From positions 675,434 to 739,433 of the forward strand of contig KV748253.1 in assembly GCA_001692895.1 (NCBI GenBank): a DNA stretch of 64,000 nucleotides, in the 5' to 3' direction. The first letter of the stretch is position 1, and each line of letters begins with the position of its first letter. The DNA is from Cenococcum geophilum 1.58 (Eukaryota > Ascomycota > Dothideomycetes > Gloniales > Gloniaceae). Under the pieces are notes generated by a model, which was given only the letters and a program-made list of their open reading frames with translations, was not told the origin of the DNA and made no database searches. Of the stretch, positions 59,015 to 64,000 are shown one piece after another. A program made the translations under genes and the position numbers.

Positions 59015-59439
59015 TATTACGGACGCTTTAAGTACAATGTTACGACTACTTGGGGAAGAGTCGGAAGAAGCTAGTTAGTTGATTCGGGCACGGTCCAGGA
59101 TAGAGCCGATAGAACTATGTGACGAGGAATGGTAACCAAGGTCACATAATATGCTATATATTAAACGAGAGGAATAAGAGGAACTTACGTACCTTATATA
59201 TAAGACGTATATTACGTATAAGAAGGATTTTATAGGAGTACGGTTGTGTATTTAAGGACCCTTAGTCCCTACCTAGATAGTTCCTTCCTTATAGTAATTC
59301 TTAGAATATAATTAGAGTTAATCTATTAGGCAACTACTCTACCAGTTATTATTTCTTATTGACCTTTATACTTGCATTTCCTATATACCTAGCCTAATAA
59401 CAGGACCCATTGTAGTTCTTACTATAAGGTTCCGTTACA
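59015..59439 (+). repeat. 5' LTR of element B2 (425 bp)
   Basis: TATTACGGACGC (TG changed to TA) to GGTTCCGTTACA. It matches D's LTRs and the solo LTR. The first 150 bp read as a plausible protein segment in one frame. Confidence 0.85.
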
Positions 59440-60574
59440 CAATCACTACCTAGTTATAGTATTAAATATAGTAGGTCGGACAACATGCCACCAAAAGCAG
59501 CCACCATAACGCTATTAATGGCGGCAACTACTTTAAGGTTAGGTAACGACACCAGTATAGCAGACACTAACTTATAGCAACCTATAACGGTCGGACAACT
59601 ATAAGAGATAGTTAACCAGCTAATAGAAAATAATGCGATATTAGAAAATAGGATTAACGGAATAGGCGCAGCAAAGGTTAAGTTACCATTAATTAAAAGA
59701 TACTTAGGAGAGAGATTAAAGCTTAAAGGATTCCTTACGTAAATGCACTTTAAGGTAGCGTAAGAGGGAGCTAAGCTAGCAATACCTATGGATTAAATAG
59801 CGTACGCGGGATTGTTCTTAATAGGAAGGGCACTTAAGTGGTTTAAGCTTTACCTTATAGAAATCTAGGTAAACAGAATAACGACTATAAACTAAGAAGT
59901 ACGGTTTATATTCTTAAGCTAGAATAGATTTATGGAACAACTTATATAAATGTTTGGAGACCTAGAGGCAGTAACTACGGCGGAAAGAAAACTTTAAGAC
60001 ATTATGTAATAAACCTTAGCAATTAAGTATATAACGCAGTTCCAGACGTTAGCAATATAAGTAGAGTAAAATAATAGGGCGCTTATGGCACAGTATAAAT
60101 AAGGACTTAAGGCTAAAGTTTAGGACGCAATTATTCTAATAGAAGATGCGGACACCCTAAGGGAACTAATAGATTAAGTAATTAAGATTAATAATTGGAT
60201 CTACTAAAGGGAATAGGCTAAGAAGGGCTAGGATAGAGTTCTATAGTTATATAAGGCGCAGAGTACGTAATAATTAAAGCTAAGTTAAAAACTATAGTAT
60301 AGCGCAGAGCTAATAGACCTAAGTGGTACTAAAGAAGCCTATAAGAGATAAAGTAAGAAACTATAGAAACCTAGGGGATAAGGATTAAGTAATTAAAGGT
60401 CTAAGGAGTAGAGGCTAAACTAAGGATCTTAGTAGTAGAAGATGTTTAGGCAGACTCTATAGCAAAAGTAATGGTTTAGAGAGGGAGCTTATATAAATTA
60501 CGGAAAACAAGGTCACTTCGCAAGGGATTATAAAAATGGTTAGAGATACTATGTAATAAAAGGAACTAGACTAA

Positions 60575-62540
60575 CAGCAGACGATATATATGTATAGAGG
60601 GATAATAATATGCTGCGAGGAACAAAAGAATGTTTAATTAAAAGTTTTGCGTTTTGTTATAACAACGTATACCAAATTTATAAAGACGCTAAGTATAGCG
60701 TAAGCTATTAGCTATAGGAGCTAGCACCTATAAAATATAGAGGAACTAATAAACTAGTTCGCAGAGCAAATATTAAGGATAATGAATTTAATATAGGCAA
60801 AATATTTCATAACAATAAGGCAATAAGAGCTGTTTACTAAAAATATATAGCCATTAAAGATGTCACACTAGAGGTAGAGGATAATTCCACTATAGAATAG
60901 GGAACATTAGTAGGGATTAAGACCCTACTAGACATAATATCTATCGCTTCGCGAGACGTAAGAGAAGTAGGATAGCGAACCACTTCGGCACTTAATAAAG
61001 GCAAAAGGCTAAAGGCTTAAGATTCTTAAGACGAGATAAGAGACGACTAAGATTCTTAAGACGAGATAAGGCAAGCTTAAGGACCTATAATAGACGATAA
61101 CCGATGGAGCAGAGCAGCGGCTTAGTTTAGTAATATACGAATAAGCTTGGGACGAAGTTTCCTATAGGTATAAGACTTTTAAGATAAGATAAGTGAGATT
61201 TAAGACTCTTAAGATAAGATAAGAACACTAAGCAAGCCTAGTTAGACTAAGGCTGGAGCTAGACTTAAGTTAGAAGCAAGCTTAGGATTAAAGAATCTAA
61301 GGGATTAAGAATTTGGAGTATAAATTAGGACACCCATAGGTAAGAGGTAAGGGGCTTCTTTATAGATTAGAGAATCTGCGATATAAATAGCAACTAGACT
61401 AGGAGATAGATACATAGACCTAGAGGACTTATTAGTAGAATATAGTATTTAGACTAAAGATCGAAAAATTAATACCAAGATTAAGAAGTAAGAAAACTTT
61501 AAGGATTAGAGTATAAGGTGTAAACCAAAGGAAACTATGGAAGAGTTTAGGCAAAGAATTATCGCATGGCAAGAGTAGAAACTAGATAAGAGATCTAGCA
61601 TATTGGGACGTATAAGGGACAGAGTATAAGTATAAAGAATCACTAATAGGCCTAGGGCAGGCACATTAAGAGCTAAGTGGCTTACCAAACTAGAAAATAA
61701 AGAGGATTTAGGAATTCCTACTAGGTTCGAGGAACGACATATAAAGGGCTGTTACGACGTAGTAATAAGAAGATACTTCCTTACGGACAGACCGTATACA
61801 CTCTAATAGCTGTATTAAAAGTGGTATAGGCAGCGACATAACGATAAGTAGGAAGATTTCTATATATAGTTGGACGAATAAGTTATTTAAGACCACCTAA
61901 TTATAGAGAAGGCTATAACTTACATCAAAGGAGCCTTAATTATAACGTTAAAGGATCTAAAGGAGCGTTTAGAGGACTAAAGAAGCGAAAGACGTATCTT
62001 AGTACCTGCGAATAAAGTTATAACGTTTAGATCAGCACGGTAAAGGTTTAAACTTAAGGATAAAGACGAGCTAAGAGTTAACTTAAAGCACTTAGCACAC
62101 TATACGCTATTATAGATTGCATATATAGATAATATATGCAAGATATATAAGAATCCAAAGGAAAAGAATCGGAAATACCCTATAAGGATATATTAGATAA
62201 CAGATAAGCAATAATATAGGAATGCCAAGTATATATATAGTTAGCATCTAGTAGAAGTTTAGGAGTTAGACGACTTAATACTTTAACCAGAAAGATTCCT
62301 TATAGAAGAATGCTTAGAAGGATAATAGTGGTGGGAATACCTAGAGAATATATATCTATAGTATATCGAAGATAAAAAGCAAACTAGGCATTGGCTAAAG
62401 AATAAGCTAAGTACGTAAGGATTAAGCAGCTAATAGTTAGGAAAAGTAGAGGCCTATAAAACTAGAGGGAGCTAGTAGTAGAGCCTTAAACCCTTAAAGG
62501 AATTTAAGGACGACACCTAAATTTATAAGTTAAATGGTAA
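60575..62540 (+). pseudogene. Long gag-protease linker of family B
   Basis: About 1.97 kb between the gag zinc knuckle and the protease, far longer than in typical Gypsy elements. It is present collinearly in B1 (21224-23100) and, reversed, in D (about 32500-34450), so it is a family trait, not a private insertion. Contains a repeat patch built on TTAAGACGAGATAAG (about 61020-61225), then charged, helix-like segments (ETMEEFRQRIIAWQEQKL). No known domain recognised. Confidence 0.7.
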
Positions 62541-63611
62541 AATTAGCAGTTTAAAGCGCTAATAGATAGTGGAGCAACGAGGAACTATATCTTACTAGCA
62601 GTAGTTAAGAGAATAGGGCTACCGTATAGACAGAAGGAGCAACCTTACTTATTAGTTACAATTTTAGGAGATCTAATAGCCTATAGAGAAGGGATTATTA
62701 ATCTTAAAATAGGACCTATTTAGCTAACCATTAAAGGAAGGTAAATTAAGATGTCTTTTAATATCCTACTATTAGGATAGGATAAGGCAGTATTAGGGAT
62801 GCCTTAGTTATAGGAATATAATCTAAGAATCGATTAGATTATAGGTTAGGTCGATATTAGAGATACTTAACGCCGTAAAATGCGATAATAAGCTAAGTTA
62901 GTATAGTACTAAGTCGGAGCGATATATAAAGAGACTAAGCGAGGCTTAAGTTATATACTAAAAAGATACCATAAGTACGGCAAGAAACTATGGTTACTGG
63001 AAAGTGAGAAGCTATTAAATTATGCAGCGTAGGACTATAAGATAGAATTAGAACTAAGAACAAGTTTAAGGTTCTTTCCAATCTATAAGCTTACTAAAGA
63101 AGAAGGTAAAGTATTAAAAGAGTTTATCTAAGAGAACTTATAAAAGGGATATATTAAACCATCGCAATTATTAGCGGGTTATCTAGTACTATTCGTACTA
63201 AAGAAAAATGGCAAACTAAGGCTATGTATTAACTACAGGCAGTTAAACAGTATTACTAAGAAGGATAGGTATCCTTTACCCTTAATTAGCGAAATCTAAG
63301 ATAGGATAGGTAACGCGTAAATCTTTATAAAGATAGATCTAAGATAGGCGTACCATTAGATTAGGATTAAGGAAGGCAATAAATAAAAGGCAGCCTTTAG
63401 GTTAAAAGAAGGACTGTATAAACTATTAGTTATACAATTTAGGCTTATAAACGTACTAGTAACGTTCTAGAAGCGTATTAACAATATATTAGGAGAATAC
63501 TTGGATGAATTTGTTATAGTATATCTTAATGATATTATTATCTACTTAATAACTAAGGAAGAATATGGGGAACACATTAAATAGGTCTTAAAGAGACTAT
63601 AAGAAGAACAG

Positions 63612-63806
63612 ATGCTAGTAGCAATTAAAAAATGCGAGTTCTTTACTAGGAAGACCGATTTCGTTAGATTTATTATTAAACTAGGCCAACTTAGTATAGA
63701 TTTAAAGAAGATTAAGGCTATAGTGAATTGGCAAGAACTAGAGAACGTTATACAGTTAAAATCGTTTTTAGGGTTTTATAATTACTGTAGAAGGTTTATA
63801 GCGTAG
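63612..63806 (+). pseudogene. B2 reverse transcriptase C-terminal segment
   Basis: A 64-residue open stretch with the RT thumb hallmarks of Gypsy elements (KKCEFFTRKTDFVRFII, LKSFLGFYNYCRRFIA). It directly follows the RT palm (VYLNDIIIYL). The parallel region of B1 is at about 37680-37880. Confidence 0.8.
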
Positions 63807-64000
63807 TAGTTAAAGGATATTAAGCCACTTACGCGGTTAATAAAAAAGGAAGAACTATGGGTATAGGGAAAGGAGTAAAAGGAACTCTTTAATAAAGTTA
63901 AAAAGTTGTTTACCTAGGAGCTAGTTCTTAAGATCTATTAACTAGGTCTAAAGACGGTTATAAAAACGAATGTATTAGACTATATACTAGGGGCGTGCTT

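Larger units (their letters stand above)
59015..64000 (+). mobile_element. B-family Gypsy element B2 (3' end outside window)
   Basis: Second plus-strand copy of family B. Parts: 5' LTR (59015-59439), gag (from about 59475, starting MPPKAATITLLMAA), zinc knuckle (60484-60540), a long linker of nearly 2 kb (about 60575-62540), protease (about 62545-62870, DSGATRNYI), RT (about 63040-63800) and the start of RNase H at the window edge. It is the least decayed B copy here: CpA content is higher than in B1 and D, and several open stretches survive, for example 63612-63806. Still broken by many changes. The 3' LTR lies beyond the window. Confidence 0.88.

Overview
The window is one solid block of nested transposable-element fossils from a filamentous ascomycete (Pezizomycotina-type) genome. 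I see no intact host gene, no rRNA or tRNA gene, no CRISPR array and no bacterial feature. Evidence for the organism: AT-rich DNA in which CpA/TpG is scarce, TpA is very common and CpG is kept, which is the signature of repeat-induced point mutation (RIP). The element set also fits: chromodomain Gypsy elements, a fungal-type Copia, a Tad1-like LINE tail, a pogo/Fot-type transposase, a hAT and a Helitron. Short clusters of N all fall inside repeats. The species cannot be named from the sequence.

Layout. 1-2830 (-) is a RIP-mutated Helitron whose helicase end lies off the left edge. From about 3232 to 41048 lies one old chromodomain Gypsy element (here B1), cut into three pieces by two later insertions. 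The first is chromovirus A (3340-21218, TSD CTAGT), which carries a Ty1/Copia element (4179-10699, TSD GTTAA), a 5'-truncated Tad1-like LINE (11438-12598), two small gag-only LTR elements (13244-15584 and 16840-19140) and a solo Copia LTR (19264-19530). The Copia element itself holds a solo LTR of another family (6974-7232). The second insertion in B1 is chromovirus C (23299-36813, TSD TAAAT), which carries a reversed B-family copy, D (28048-35568).

Next comes a hAT transposase relic (about 41430-42000 and 55574-56290), split by reversed chromovirus F (42006-55568). F holds a B-family solo LTR (43530-43923) and chromovirus G (47378-53721, TSD TTAAT). Then follow about 870 bp of non-RIPed DNA running into a pogo-like transposase N-terminus (57298-57948), an unassigned stretch, a TACC-type microsatellite, a 20-bp minisatellite, and a second B-family element, B2 (59015 to beyond the right edge).

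The order of events can be read from the nesting. B1 came before A and C; A came before Copia, the LINE and both gag-only elements; Copia came before the solo LTR inside it; C came before D. Because D is of the B family and sits inside C, which sits inside B1, family B was active before and after C.

The most unusual signals are two fixed-length palindromic modules (23 bp and 27 bp) with a shared CTAATTRG-type tail. They recur near the 3' ends of otherwise different LTR families and stand side by side in F. Also notable are two unrelated gag-only LTR elements in one host element, short solo LTRs that kept their CpA content inside RIP-saturated surroundings, and a Helitron whose HUH motif reads Y-I-Y while its two-tyrosine motif remains.
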